Shown: one piece after another, positions 16,206 through 24,819 of the stretch
Layout: each line of letters starts with the position of its first letter
Position numbering within the stretch: the stretch's first letter is position 1
Assembly (NCBI GenBank): GCA_023411815.1
Contig: JAEYOJ010000002.1
Location: forward strand, 1 to 51,827
Direction: 5' to 3'
Source of the DNA: Pseudomonadota bacterium
GTDB lineage: Bacteria; Desulfobacterota; Desulfovibrionia; Desulfovibrionales; Desulfovibrionaceae
DNA: 51,827 bases
Notes under the pieces: model-generated
The model's database searches: none
What the model saw: only the letters and a program-made list of their open reading frames with translations
What the model was told of the DNA's origin: nothing
Program-made: the position numbers and the translations under genes

Positions 16206-16427
16206 TTAGAGTTGGCGTATGCGGCTGCGCAACCATGCGATAAAGGAGTCCCGCTCATAGATCACATGGCGACCAGTACGTATCCGCCTTGAGGGGCCTA
16301 GCCCTTGGCTATCCAAGTTGGCCATCGTGCCCGCTGCCACCAATCCTCCGGTAAGCCGACCGACTTCCTTGCGAGCGAAGATTGGGGGTAACCCTGCCCT
16401 TAACTTTTCGAGAACATCCTCCGCCAT
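16206..16427 (-). CDS. AlpA/Xis-like small DNA-binding protein
   Basis: A 73-residue protein with an AAGGAGG ribosome binding site. The central part (PPIFARKEVGRLTGGLVAAGTMANLD, then GPSRRIRTGRHVIYERDSFIAWL) has the shape of a winged helix of the excisionase/AlpA (HTH_17) type: helix, turn, recognition helix, then an R-x-G-R-x-V-x-Y beta wing and a final helix. Such proteins direct excision or activate element genes. It heads the minus-strand operon with the RepA-like and primase genes, so it may control replication or excision of the island. Confidence 0.65.
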   Translation of the reverse strand: MAEDVLEKLRAGLPPIFARKEVGRLTGGLVAAGTMANLDSQGLGPSRRIRTGRHVIYERDSFIAWLRSRIRQL

Positions 16428-16881
16428 AAATAACCTCCTTAAAAGTGATGAACGTGTATGACGCCCAATCCTTAATCGAAGGGTGGAGAACTCGCCCGGA
16501 AAGAAACTTTTTGAAGAAACTTTTCTCCAATAAGGAGATGGTCAATTGGCTGGCTGTTAAGCTGGATTCAGAGTAGCCCCTGCTTGGACCTGTCCCCCAA
16601 GCACATAAGTGGGATTTATTCCAGGCACCATCAGTGGCGATTGTTCGAAAGCTTGCCTATTTACAGATACGAGATTTTCCTGGATCAGGCCTTGCTCGAC
16701 CCTATCCTTGTACGATTTTCAAGGGGAGATGGATCATCTGATGGAGATGCAAGAAGGGCTGGCTAGTTTGGGATTCGTTGACATCGCCGGGGCTATGCAG
16801 TCGAGAGGGACAAGAGTGGTGAGTCCAATGAGGACTATCGAGGGGTAGTCAGGCAATGAAAGAGCGCAGGGGCCGAGCCGT
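16428..16881. other. Upstream region of the replication operon; no gene seen
   Basis: About 450 bp between the Xis-like start and the IS630 element. Two short plus-strand open frames occur (16584-16766 and 16609-16848), but they lack ribosome binding sites and look like chance. The only clear structure is an 11-bp direct repeat, AAGAAACTTTT at 16501-16511 and 16514-16524, about 75-100 bp upstream of the Xis-like gene. It could be a regulator-binding site in the promoter of the replication operon. Confidence 0.4.
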
Positions 16882-17931
16882 GAGAATTGCCTATTAGAGC
16901 AGCTTGCAAATGATTGGGCCGTGCTTAGCTGCTCAGCATGGCCATCGCATCAGCAGAAATCAGGCAGCGCGCTTTGGCTGCGCGTGAGGCTGGCGAGCAC
17001 CCCAAGACCATAGCCAAAGTGCTTGGAGTTGGTGAGAGAACCGTTCGTCGTTGGGTTTTCCTGAGCAAGTCGGGCCAGAGCTTACGGCTCCAAGCATCGA
17101 CGGGTAAGGCAGGTGGGTCAAATCCAAGATGCCGCGAAAGGGCAAAACTGGGTCAATTTTAGGCTGCCGTTGACACGGCTCGATGAGCTGGTGAAACACA
17201 GGCCAGATATGACCTTGGAAGAGCTCAAGGCGGCTCTTTCCCGCGATATTCATATCTCAACTGTGCACAGGGCCCTGCGGCGGCTTGGATACAGATGTAA
17301 AAAAAACACTGCGAGCCGACGAGCAGGACAGGGCTGACATCAGGTTCGCTCGCCGCATCTGGCGGATCATGCAAAGGGGCATTGATCCGCACCGCTTTGT
17401 CTTTCTGGATGAATCGGGCGCGGCTACGAACATGACCAGACTGCGAGGGAGAGCCAAAGGCGGAAAGCGGTGCCACGACCGAGCCCCTGGCGGGCACTGG
17501 AACACCACGACCATGATCTCCTCCATCCGTCTGGATGGCACAACCGAGTGCATGGCCATCAAGGGGCCGACGACCGGCGCGGTGTTTCGGGAGTACGTCC
17601 GTGCAGTTCTGGCCAAAACGCTTAGGCCAGGAGATATTGTCGTTGCGGACAATCTGTCGGCACACAAAGACGCAGAAGCACGAGAGCTGATCAGGCAAGC
17701 CGGAGCCAGATATTGGCCGCTACCCGCGTACTCGCCCGACCTAAACCCCATTGAACAAATGTGGAGCAAGGTGAAAGCCGTCTTGCGCGGGTTCAAGGCT
17801 CGCACGGACGAGGCTCTTTACGAAGCTCTGGCGCAGGCCCTAAACAGCATCACCCCCGAAGATGCATTGGGCTGGTTCAGGGCCTGCGGGTATTGGCCAA
17901 CTCAATAGAGAATTGCTCTATGGCAAAACTC
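16882..17931 (+). mobile_element. IS630-family insertion sequence, probably degenerate
   Basis: The transposase remnant is bounded by related ends in inverted orientation: TTGCCTATTAGAGCA at 16887-16901 on the left, and TTGCCATAGAGCA (complement of 17914-17925) on the right, each preceded by GAG. The implied length of about 1.05 kb is normal for IS630. I could not confirm the TA target duplication typical of the family, so the exact ends are approximate. Confidence 0.7.
16938..17908 (+). pseudogene. IS630 transposase in three reading frames
   Basis: The coding sequence is spread over three frames. The first (16938-17162) holds the N-terminal helix-turn-helix (MAIASAEIRQRALAAREAGE). The second (around 17170-17310) holds the LDELVKHRPDMTLEELKAAL and STVHRALRRLGYR segments. 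The third (to 17908) holds the DDE domain: FLDESGAA (first D), VVADNLSAHK (second D) and AYSPDLNPIEQMW (E). The second change of frame falls at a run of eight A (about 17299-17306); with seven A the protein would read on normally. Slippage at A-runs can regulate transposases, but the first frame change has no such run, so the gene is most likely inactive. Confidence 0.8.
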
Positions 17932-18081
17932 AATTGAGAGTCTGAGCGGTACGCTTAAGGAGTTTGTTGTCTGAGGCTACTCTCAAAAAATGCCCAGGTT
18001 GAAGCATTTCAGCAGTTCACTTAGGCCATTTGTAAACTTAAATTTATAAAGAGTGTCGAATTTCCTACGATGCAACGACCT

Positions 18082-19038
18082 TTAGCCTATAGGCAGAACT
18101 TCTCCTTCTTTAATACATTTACATGTATTGTTGTAGTAGTTTCCCAACCTTGTCTCTCCAGACTCATTGTACTTTGCAATACCCTTATCCAGACCTCTCT
18201 TACGGAACTCGTTTATCGCTTCACGCTTTCCCGTTTTGTTTATGTCTGCGTAATCCCATAGCCATAGTCCAACGGCTCTTGCATGATAGCTCGCAATTCT
18301 GTATTGCGCTATCCAATCTTTCTTGTCCATCGCGTATATTCTGGATAGCTCATCATCACCTAACGGTATATCTTCACGTATATTTTTGTGAATTGTTCTG
18401 AACGATATTAATTGCCTTTCAATCTCCTTCATGACCTCGTTGTGATCATATTCATCTGTCAGCGCATTAATACAAAAGAGTATGTTGGCATTTATTTCAT
18501 GGCCTAAGTTTGAAAAATTGCTGTCTTCCTCTTGTGTGTAAAAGTCGCGCTTTATCGTCTTAACAAGATGGTTTTTATTAGATGCTGGTGGCCTTGGGTA
18601 TTTGCGAGGGTATGGAGGAAGACCGCACCTGCTCTGAGTGGGATAAAAAGGAAATGCTTCCTCATTTGCTAGATGCCACTTTAGAATAAGATCTGGGTCT
18701 AAGAGCTCAATGAGTACATACGCGAAATGACCATATCGTATGGATAGGTCGTTTAGGTAAGCTACGGAGGATAACTGTACATCGCTAAGCGTAGACAGAT
18801 CAAACCAAGGCTTCTCTTTTCCTTCTTTATATCTTGCAAAATACGTAAGCAAAATAGGGTCTAATCCCTCTAGTAAGTCTAATTCAGTTAAGGCATTACA
18901 TCCCATAATACAACTAATTGACTCAATAACGTTTGCTTTAAAACAATCTACTTCTGTAAGTGCCTTGCGTTTTATATATTCTACTCTCCAAAATATCCTT
19001 TCTCTAGCTTGCTGCTCTTCTTTGTTTTCAGCTTCCAT
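18082..19038 (-). CDS. Unrecognised AT-rich gene next to the tRNA boundary
   Basis: A 318-residue soluble protein I cannot assign. It is rich in charged and aromatic residues, with no signal peptide or membrane segment. Visible points are an N-terminal Glu/Lys helix (MEAENKEEQQARERIFWRVE), a proline-rich middle (FYPTQSRCGLPPYPRKYPRP), a helical region around 170-260 and a C-terminal segment with scattered cysteines. The start lacks a good ribosome binding site, so the true start may be downstream. Codon use and base composition are far more AT-rich than the core genome to its right and also differ from the replication genes to its left, so it was probably acquired separately. It lies alone between the IS element and the tRNA gene. 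Confidence 0.6.
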   Translation of the reverse strand: MEAENKEEQQARERIFWRVEYIKRKALTEVDCFKANVIESISCIMGCNALTELDLLEGLDPILLTYFARYKEGKEKPWFDLSTLSDVQLSSVAYLNDLSIRYGHFAYVLIELLDPDLILKWHLANEEAFPFYPTQSRCGLPPYPRKYPRPPASNKNHLVKTIKRDFYTQEEDSNFSNLGHEINANILFCINALTDEYDHNEVMKEIERQLISFRTIHKNIREDIPLGDDELSRIYAMDKKDWIAQYRIASYHARAVGLWLWDYADINKTGKREAINEFRKRGLDKGIAKYNESGETRLGNYYNNTCKCIKEGEVLPIG

Positions 19039-19385
19039 AGCTAATCACACTTGTTCCTTTTTGAGTTCCGTATACATGTTAAAAATGACATTTTGCTTCC
19101 TTACCTGAGCACAAAGAGTGCTCGCTGAGAAATCAGTCCGGCACCCAATTTGGTTAAGCTATGCCAACCGTAGCTTTCCGACAAAATTTAGGGATGAGGT
19201 AGAGAAAAAGAATTTTAAAATAGAGGGTTAGACCAAAGCTTAACTTGATTCATTGGTGTTGCGCTCTCCTCCCTTTTCACTGTGCTTCACGCCACGTAGA
19301 CTGAAAACCTTGTACCATCCTTGTACCAGCGGAAAGATGGCTGGGACATCAAAGCTGCGCAGGAGAAGAAAACGTGCACTATTCC
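19039..19385. other. Junction region between island and tRNA-Leu
   Basis: About 350 bp with no convincing gene. The left part is AT-rich like the island; GC content rises towards the tRNA. Two near-perfect tandem copies of CCTTGTACCA lie at 19308-19317 and 19319-19328, about 60 bp from the tRNA 3' end. They could be integrase arm-type sites. The expected second copy of the tRNA 3' end (the other att site) is not in this window. Confidence 0.4.
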
Positions 19386-19472
19386 TGGTACCCGGGACCG
19401 GACTTGAACCGGTACGGCCTTGCGGCCGAGGGATTTTAAGTCCCTTGCGTCTACCACTTCCGCCACCCGGGC
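19386..19472 (-). tRNA. tRNA-Leu (UAA)
   Basis: The minus strand reads GCCCGGGTGGCGGAAGTGG at the 5' end and closes the acceptor stem with CCCGGGT-ACCA, so CCA is encoded. The anticodon loop contains CTTAAAATC with anticodon TAA. A long variable arm (CTCGGCCGCAAGGCCG) and the T-loop GGTTCAAGTCC are present, as expected for a class II tRNA-Leu of 87 nt. Its 3' end faces the island to the left, the usual position for site-specific integration. Confidence 0.95.
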
Positions 19473-19492
19473 GAGGAATTGGGGGACCAAGA

Positions 19493-19519
19493 ATTATACG
19501 TGGCGCCGGGTTGCGTCAA
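19493..19519 (-). promoter_or_regulatory. Promoter of tRNA-Leu
   Basis: On the minus strand TTGACG (19514-19519) is followed after 15 bp by a perfect TATAAT (19493-19498), ending about 20 bp before the tRNA 5' end. The spacing is slightly short, but the -10 is consensus and well placed. Confidence 0.65.
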
Positions 19520-19636
19520 TTCCTAAGCATTGTCCGGCCCGCGCAGGCGGGCGGTCACGCTCGTCCGGATTCCGGCAATCCGCTTTCCCGCGTGCTCGCC
19601 CTGTCCCGGGATGTTTGCGGCAGTGCGCAGGCGGTC

Positions 19637-20410
19637 TCACGACGTCGTTTCGGTCGTGAGTTTGACCACCGCCTTGCGCATGAAAAAGCCCACGCTGCGC
19701 AGCGGGAAATAGCGCACGTTGAGCAGCCAGTTCTCCCAGCGCTTGCGCTGCTTGTTGCGCTCGTTGGAACTCAGCCCGCCGCCGTCGAAGACGCAGACCG
19801 CCATATCGGTGTAAGCCAGCCGGAAACCGTGCTTGAGCACGGCGCGCAGAAGCCAGTCGCGGTCCGCGCAGATGGCATAGCGCATGTCGAATCCGCCGGT
19901 GGACTCGAAGACCCGCCGCGAGGCGAAGATGGCCTGGTGGCACACGGTATCGTAGAGCAGGTCGCGCGGGTCCAGGATGCGCGTCCTGTCGATGCGCTCC
20001 TCGGCCACCCAGGCGCTGTACACGTTGCCGTGCACTATGTCCGCTCGCGCGGCCCTGATCTCTCGGGCCATGCGCGAGAGGATGTCCGGCTCGGCCAGCC
20101 AGTCCCCGCAGTTGAGGAAATAGACGTACTCGCCCCGGCACAGCTCCAGGGCCTTGTTCATGGCGTCGTAAACGCCGCTGTCCGGCTCGCTGCGGAACAT
20201 GGTCACGTGCGCCGCATTGCGCTCGACAATCCGCATGGTGCCGTCGGTGGAGGCTCCGTCCAGTATCAGGTACTCGTACTCGCCGAAGTCCTGAATGGCC
20301 ATGGAACGGATGGTCCGCTCCAGGGTGTCCTCCCCGTTCCTCACGACGGTCACGATGCTGAAGAACGGGGCGGGACTGTCCTTCCCGGCCCGTTGCCGCG
20401 CTTTGTGCAT
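19637..20410 (-). CDS. Family 2 glycosyltransferase
   Basis: A 257-residue GT-A glycosyltransferase. I take the ATG at 20410 (MHKARQRAGKDSPAPFFSIV) with GGGAG upstream. The fold is clear: FFSIVTVVRNGEDTLERTI, LILDGASTDGT, the SGVYDAMNKAL segment and a YVYFLNCGD metal-binding region standing in for DxD, then the RDWLLRAVLKHG acceptor region. Length is typical of WcaA-like GT2 enzymes that add one sugar to a lipid-linked EPS precursor at the inner membrane face. It is the last gene of the EPS operon, 38 bp after another GT2 gene. Donor and acceptor cannot be read from sequence. Confidence 0.85.
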   Translation of the reverse strand: MHKARQRAGKDSPAPFFSIVTVVRNGEDTLERTIRSMAIQDFGEYEYLILDGASTDGTMRIVERNAAHVTMFRSEPDSGVYDAMNKALELCRGEYVYFLNCGDWLAEPDILSRMAREIRAARADIVHGNVYSAWVAEERIDRTRILDPRDLLYDTVCHQAIFASRRVFESTGGFDMRYAICADRDWLLRAVLKHGFRLAYTDMAVCVFDGGGLSSNERNKQRKRWENWLLNVRYFPLRSVGFFMRKAVVKLTTETTS

Positions 20411-20448
20411 GCACTCACTCCCTATCAGGCGGACAGGCTCCGCCTTGG

Positions 20449-21342
20449 TTAGCGCCTGGTTCCCCGCAGGGTGCGCATCCGCCACGTGTCGGTCTCCCGG
20501 CAGTATACCACGGCCGGAGCCTTCAGCCCACACAGGCTGATGCGGTCCAGGCCGTGCACACGGGACATGGCCCGGCTGGCGAGCATGCGCGCCCTGTCCA
20601 GGGAGCTGCCTGTCACCATGGGGGCCATTTCGCGCTCGTAGCGCTCGAAGACCGCGGTTTTCTGGTTCCCGTGCCTGCGGAAAGCCGCCAGAAGCGTGTT
20701 CACGAGCACGAGGTCCGCCTCGCGGGCGAAGCGGGTCCACAGATCGAAGTCCGCGGCGTAGCGGTAGCGCGTATCCAGCCCGCCGGCCTTGTCCCACAGG
20801 GATCGCCGCCAGAAGGTGGATTCCTGCTGGATGAAACGGTTGTCGCGGCCGTTGTAGAGCCCGCGCCGCACCATGTCGCGCGGGAACGGTCCGACCGTGT
20901 CCAGTTCCACGAGCATGCCCTTGCCGTTGAGCTTGATCTGGTTGGAGGTGATCCAGGCCACCTGGGGAAACTGCCCGAACACCGCGGCCACGGTGGCCAG
21001 TGCGCCGGGCAGGTACATGTCGTCGCTGTTGAGCCAGGCCATGACTTCGCCCGAGGTCTGCGCGAAGCCGGCGTTGATTGCTTCGTACTGCCCGCCGTCC
21101 GGGCCGGATTCGTAGCGGAAGGACACGCCCCGGCAGCGGCAGGGCAGCTCCCCGCTGTCCACCATGTCCTTGAAGCGCGCCAGGATCTCCACGGAGCCGT
21201 CCGTGGAGCCGCCGTCCTTGACCATGTACTCGATGCCGAAATCCCCTTCCTGGCTCAGCACGCTCTCCAGCGTCTTGGGCAGGAAGGCCGCCTGATTGTA
21301 GGAAGGCGTGACTATGGCGAAGACAGGCCAGGACATGCTCAT
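20449..21342 (-). CDS. Family 2 glycosyltransferase
   Basis: A 297-residue GT2 enzyme: FAIVTPSYNQAAFLPKTLES at the N-terminus, VKDGGSTDGS, the GQYEAINAGF segment, MAWLNSDDMY (SDD metal site) and a C-terminal RYAADFDLWTRFA acceptor region. It belongs to the same broad type as the gene that follows (both have the GxYDAxN/GQYEAIN pattern), but the two are well diverged. The ATG overlaps the stop of the preceding GT4 gene by 4 bp (ATGA), so the two are translationally coupled. It is predicted to extend the EPS repeat unit. Confidence 0.85.
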   Translation of the reverse strand: MSMSWPVFAIVTPSYNQAAFLPKTLESVLSQEGDFGIEYMVKDGGSTDGSVEILARFKDMVDSGELPCRCRGVSFRYESGPDGGQYEAINAGFAQTSGEVMAWLNSDDMYLPGALATVAAVFGQFPQVAWITSNQIKLNGKGMLVELDTVGPFPRDMVRRGLYNGRDNRFIQQESTFWRRSLWDKAGGLDTRYRYAADFDLWTRFAREADLVLVNTLLAAFRRHGNQKTAVFERYEREMAPMVTGSSLDRARMLASRAMSRVHGLDRISLCGLKAPAVVYCRETDTWRMRTLRGTRR

Positions 21343-23264
21343 GGCCTCCCCTGTCCGTGCATGGATTCGTCCAGCAACTCGGCGTACCAGTCCAGGTACT
21401 CGCGGGCCATGCGCTCCTGGCCGTGGCGTTCCTTGGCCGTGCCCGCCGCGCGTCCGCCCATGGCCTTGCGCCCCTCCTCGTCATCCAGCAGTCCGCCGAG
21501 CCTGGCCGCCATGGCCTCCACGTCGCCCGCAGGCACGAGGTGGCCGGTGCTGCCGTCGTCGATCTGCTCGGGCACTCCGCCCACCGCCGTGGCCACCACG
21601 GGCGTGCCGCAGGCCTGGGCCTCCAGCACCGTGTTCGGGTAGTTGTCCTGCAGGGCGGCGTGCAGGAACACATCCGCCGCCTGATAATGACGGGCCACCC
21701 GGGCCGCTTCGGACACGAACCCAGCCGAGCGGATGGACCAGCCATCGCCGTTTTCCTCGATGATGTCGCCGCCCAGGCAGAGCAGGACGTGCCTGTCCGC
21801 GCGGCTCTGGCCGGCACTGGCGGCCGCCTTGAGAAAGGCCCGCCTCGCCGTGCCGAAGCCTTTGCGCAGGTTGTCCTGGCCGCCATGGGCCATGTACAGC
21901 ACTACCTTGTCGCTGTTCGCCAGGCCCAGGGAGGCCCTGGCGTACAGGCGGTCATCAAGGCTGTCGGCGGGCCGGAAAACGCTCAGGTCCACGCCGTTGC
22001 GCACCACGCGTGCCCGGGGCTCGAAGGGCGGATAGACCGCCAGCAGCCGATCCAGGAGCCAGCGGCTCGGCGCGGCAACATGCAGATCGGCCCGGTGCAG
22101 GATGTTGCGCTTGCGCTTCCAGTTGAAGCCCGTGGCGTCGCGCTTGACCGGCGGGTAGGCCTGCAGGTCCGGGCAGTTTCCGCAACCGAAGCGGAAGCGC
22201 TCGCAATCCATGGCATAGGCGCAGTGGCCGGTCACGATCCATTCGTCGTGCATGGTCACGACCGTCGGCAGGGCCTGGCTCAAGGCCGGCAGTTCGCGCA
22301 GGTCGAACCAGCCGCTGTGCAGCACGTGCGCGTGCAGGATGCCGGGCTTGCGCGGCGGCAGGGCAAGCAGCTCCCGCGTGGCCGGATAGTGGAAGTCCTC
22401 GCGGCCAGCGCGCGCATCGAAAAAGCGGCTTGGCTCGGCCAGGTAGGACAGGCTGCGCGCCGCTCCGGGCAGGTAGCGCACGCGGCGCCGGACAAGCTCG
22501 CGCTCCAGGCGGCGCAGCGGTCCGGCCCACGGACCCCGCCGTTCGTCGTTGGGCAGGGCCAGGACACGGGGGTCGTCGCTGAACTTGACGCCCACGGCCA
22601 TGTACGCGTCCAGGCCGGCCGCGAGATAGGCCCGGTGCAGTTGCCAGGCTATGCGCGCCGCGCCGCCGCGCGTGTCGAAGACATTGGCCTGCAGGATGGG
22701 CGGCAGGCCCGGCCTTCCGGCCAGGTCCGCGAACGATCCGCGCAAGCCTTGAGGCGCTTGCGTCTGGTCCGAGAGAGTGCGCTGCCCTCTCTCGGGCTCT
22801 CTCCCGCCAGGGAGATGATCTCCCTGGACCCCTGTTTCACCTGCAGCGCTTCCCGATGGCTGCGGCTCAGTCGAGGACCGTGTTTCATTCACGGCGAAAC
22901 CAGTCCCGATATCCGCGTTCCCTGCTCCCGCGGACTCGGGCGTCTCCACGGTTTCCAAGGCAGGACCCTGCTGTTCCGCCACAGGCTCTGGCGCCGGCGC
23001 GGAAGGCGCTGGGGTGACATCGGCGCGGGCGACCTCCGGCTGGCCAAGGCCCTTGGCCTCTCCCGCCTCCATGGGAGTCTTTGCAATCTTTGCAGCCTTG
23101 GTCTTTGCAGTCTTTACGGACCGGGGAGTTCCGGGTTTCTTGTCCGCTTTGGGAGCCTTGGAGGACTTGGCGGCCTTCGCGCCCTTGGGCTCCTTGGCTA
23201 TCTTACGAGACCCGGGCTTCTTCGGAGTCTCGACGATCCTGGAATTCTCTTTTGCCATGCTCAT
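21339..23264 (-). CDS. Family 4 glycosyltransferase with long Lys/Ala/Pro-rich N-terminal tail
   Basis: A 641-residue protein from the ATG at 23264 (GGGAG upstream). Residues about 170-640 are a GT-B glycosyltransferase: the VFDTRGGAARIAWQLHRAYLAAG donor-domain start, AHVLHSGWFDLRELP, a cysteine cluster (C-x7-C-x6-C-x2-C near HCAYAMDCERFRFGCGNC), then the C-terminal NTVLEAQACGTPVVATAVGG nucleotide-sugar site with E-x7-E geometry. The first 160 residues are unlike any glycosyltransferase: about 60 residues dominated by Lys and Ala in repeated AK/SKAPK steps, then a Pro/Glu/Gly-rich linker. The tail is predicted disordered and positively charged and might bind nucleic acid, polyanions or membrane. 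It overlaps both neighbours by 4 bp. Confidence 0.8.
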   Translation of the reverse strand: MSMAKENSRIVETPKKPGSRKIAKEPKGAKAAKSSKAPKADKKPGTPRSVKTAKTKAAKIAKTPMEAGEAKGLGQPEVARADVTPAPSAPAPEPVAEQQGPALETVETPESAGAGNADIGTGFAVNETRSSTEPQPSGSAAGETGVQGDHLPGGREPERGQRTLSDQTQAPQGLRGSFADLAGRPGLPPILQANVFDTRGGAARIAWQLHRAYLAAGLDAYMAVGVKFSDDPRVLALPNDERRGPWAGPLRRLERELVRRRVRYLPGAARSLSYLAEPSRFFDARAGREDFHYPATRELLALPPRKPGILHAHVLHSGWFDLRELPALSQALPTVVTMHDEWIVTGHCAYAMDCERFRFGCGNCPDLQAYPPVKRDATGFNWKRKRNILHRADLHVAAPSRWLLDRLLAVYPPFEPRARVVRNGVDLSVFRPADSLDDRLYARASLGLANSDKVVLYMAHGGQDNLRKGFGTARRAFLKAAASAGQSRADRHVLLCLGGDIIEENGDGWSIRSAGFVSEAARVARHYQAADVFLHAALQDNYPNTVLEAQACGTPVVATAVGGVPEQIDDGSTGHLVPAGDVEAMAARLGGLLDDEEGRKAMGGRAAGTAKERHGQERMAREYLDWYAELLDESMHGQGRP

Positions 23265-24805
23265 GACTGTCTCCCTAAAAGAAGCCTGAAGCGGGCGAAC
23301 ACGGGCGAGGCGTACTCGACCGCCTGGCCCAGCTCGTCGCGGGTTATGGCCCCCGTAAGGCAGGCCAGGAGCAGGAAAAGGGTCGATGTTGCGGCCATGA
23401 CCGCCAGCAGGGACAGCATGCCCGTGGCCAGGGGCGCCAGGAGCAGGTGCGCCAGCACGGCGGCCGCGGCCCCGGCGGCCAGGGGCGGCAGGAAGGAGCG
23501 CCTGGCCAGGGACGGCAGGTCGTGGCCCAGCACGCGGTTGTTGGCGTACCAGACGAACACCGGCCCTATCAGCAGGTTGCTGCCCAGGAAGGCCAAGGCC
23601 ACGCCGTTCACGCCCAGGGCCTTGCCCAGCGGATAGACCAGGGCCAGGTTGATCAGGGCCGTGCAGATGGAGAACAGGCCGGTGACCTTGGGCCTGCCCA
23701 TTCCGTCCACCACGATGGACGGAATGTTGGTGAAGGCGTCCACCAGCAGCGCCGCGGTGATGAGCGTGACCACTAGACCTGCCTGGGCCGCGAACTCCTC
23801 GCCCATCCAGAAGCCCAGGAAGCGGTTGCCGAAGAGCATGAGCGGCAGGCAGACGCATATGGCGATGGTGACGATGAGCCGCGAGGCCTTGAGGTACAGG
23901 GCCACGATGGCCGCATGGTCCTGCTTGCCCTGGAATCCGCTGACCACGGGCAGGATGACCGAGCCCACCAGGTAGGTCACGGTCATGAGCTTGCGCACGA
24001 GGTTGAAGGGCACCACGTAGTAGGTCACCCAGGACAGGCCGAGGATCGCGCCCGTGAGCAGACGGTCGGCCTGGAAACGCAGCACGCCCGACAGGCGGCT
24101 CATGGACGAGTACAGGCCGAAGCGCAGGATGGTCTTGAGCGGCCCAGGCCGCAAGACCGGCCGCAGGCGGATGCCGGGCAGGAGTCTGCGGCAGATGACC
24201 ACGTAGGTCAGCACGCCCAGCAGGGGCACGGCCACGTTGACCAGCACGACCTCCAGCAGGCCGTAGCCCATGGTCAGCAGGCCGACCATGGACAGGGTCG
24301 TCAGCAGGTTCATGGCCATGGTCACCCTGCTGCTGACGTCGTAGCGGTTGAGGCCCCAGGGGATGGACTGCATGGCCGTGACGAGCATGGTCAGCACGAA
24401 GCCGACCGATCCGACCCGGAAAGCCTCCACGGCCGCGCCCTGCAGATCCGGGGGCACCTTGAGGAAGCGCGTGGCCAACACGTCGGCCAGGCCGTAGATG
24501 ACCGCGCCGCCGACCAGGCCCAGCAGCAGGTAGAGCAGCATGGTCGAGCCGATGATGTCGTTGACCTGGGCCAGGTCGCCCTTGGCGCGGTACTCGGCCA
24601 CGTACTTGGTCATGGCCTGGCCCAGGTTCAGCTCCAGCATGGCGAAATAGCCGATGACCGCCAGGATGAGCACGAGGATGCCGTAGGATTCCGCGCCGAG
24701 CCTGGCCACGATGTAAGGCAGGAAGACGAAGCTGATGCCGATGGAAAAGACCCAGCTCGCCGTGTTGAACAGGGCGTTGTGCAAGGTCTGGTGTTTCTTG
24801 GCCAT
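23261..24805 (-). CDS. wzx: Wzx-type polysaccharide flippase (MATE/MOP superfamily)
   Basis: A 514-residue protein with about 12-14 hydrophobic segments along its length, starting HNALFNTASWVFSIGISFVFLPYIVARLG, the standard opening of polysaccharide-transport (PST) flippases. A conserved loop LRFQADRLLTGAILG and the C-terminal pair of extra helices fit Wzx. It should move the lipid-linked repeat unit across the inner membrane. Ribosome binding site AAGGAGCGTGA precedes the start; the stop overlaps the GT4 gene by 4 bp. The polymerase gene is immediately upstream. Confidence 0.85.
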   Translation of the reverse strand: MAKKHQTLHNALFNTASWVFSIGISFVFLPYIVARLGAESYGILVLILAVIGYFAMLELNLGQAMTKYVAEYRAKGDLAQVNDIIGSTMLLYLLLGLVGGAVIYGLADVLATRFLKVPPDLQGAAVEAFRVGSVGFVLTMLVTAMQSIPWGLNRYDVSSRVTMAMNLLTTLSMVGLLTMGYGLLEVVLVNVAVPLLGVLTYVVICRRLLPGIRLRPVLRPGPLKTILRFGLYSSMSRLSGVLRFQADRLLTGAILGLSWVTYYVVPFNLVRKLMTVTYLVGSVILPVVSGFQGKQDHAAIVALYLKASRLIVTIAICVCLPLMLFGNRFLGFWMGEEFAAQAGLVVTLITAALLVDAFTNIPSIVVDGMGRPKVTGLFSICTALINLALVYPLGKALGVNGVALAFLGSNLLIGPVFVWYANNRVLGHDLPSLARRSFLPPLAAGAAAAVLAHLLLAPLATGMLSLLAVMAATSTLFLLLACLTGAITRDELGQAVEYASPVFARFRLLLGRQS

Positions 24806-24819
24806 TCACGCTCCTTGGG

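Noticed and set aside
16584..16848. Two short plus-strand open frames upstream of the IS element
   Set aside because: No ribosome binding site, no domain, no supporting context.
19287..19490. Minus-strand peptide crossing the tRNA gene, ending SFRWYKDGTRFSVYVA, considered as an integrase remnant
   Set aside because: Too short, overlaps the tRNA and ends in a stop; no further integrase motif in any frame.
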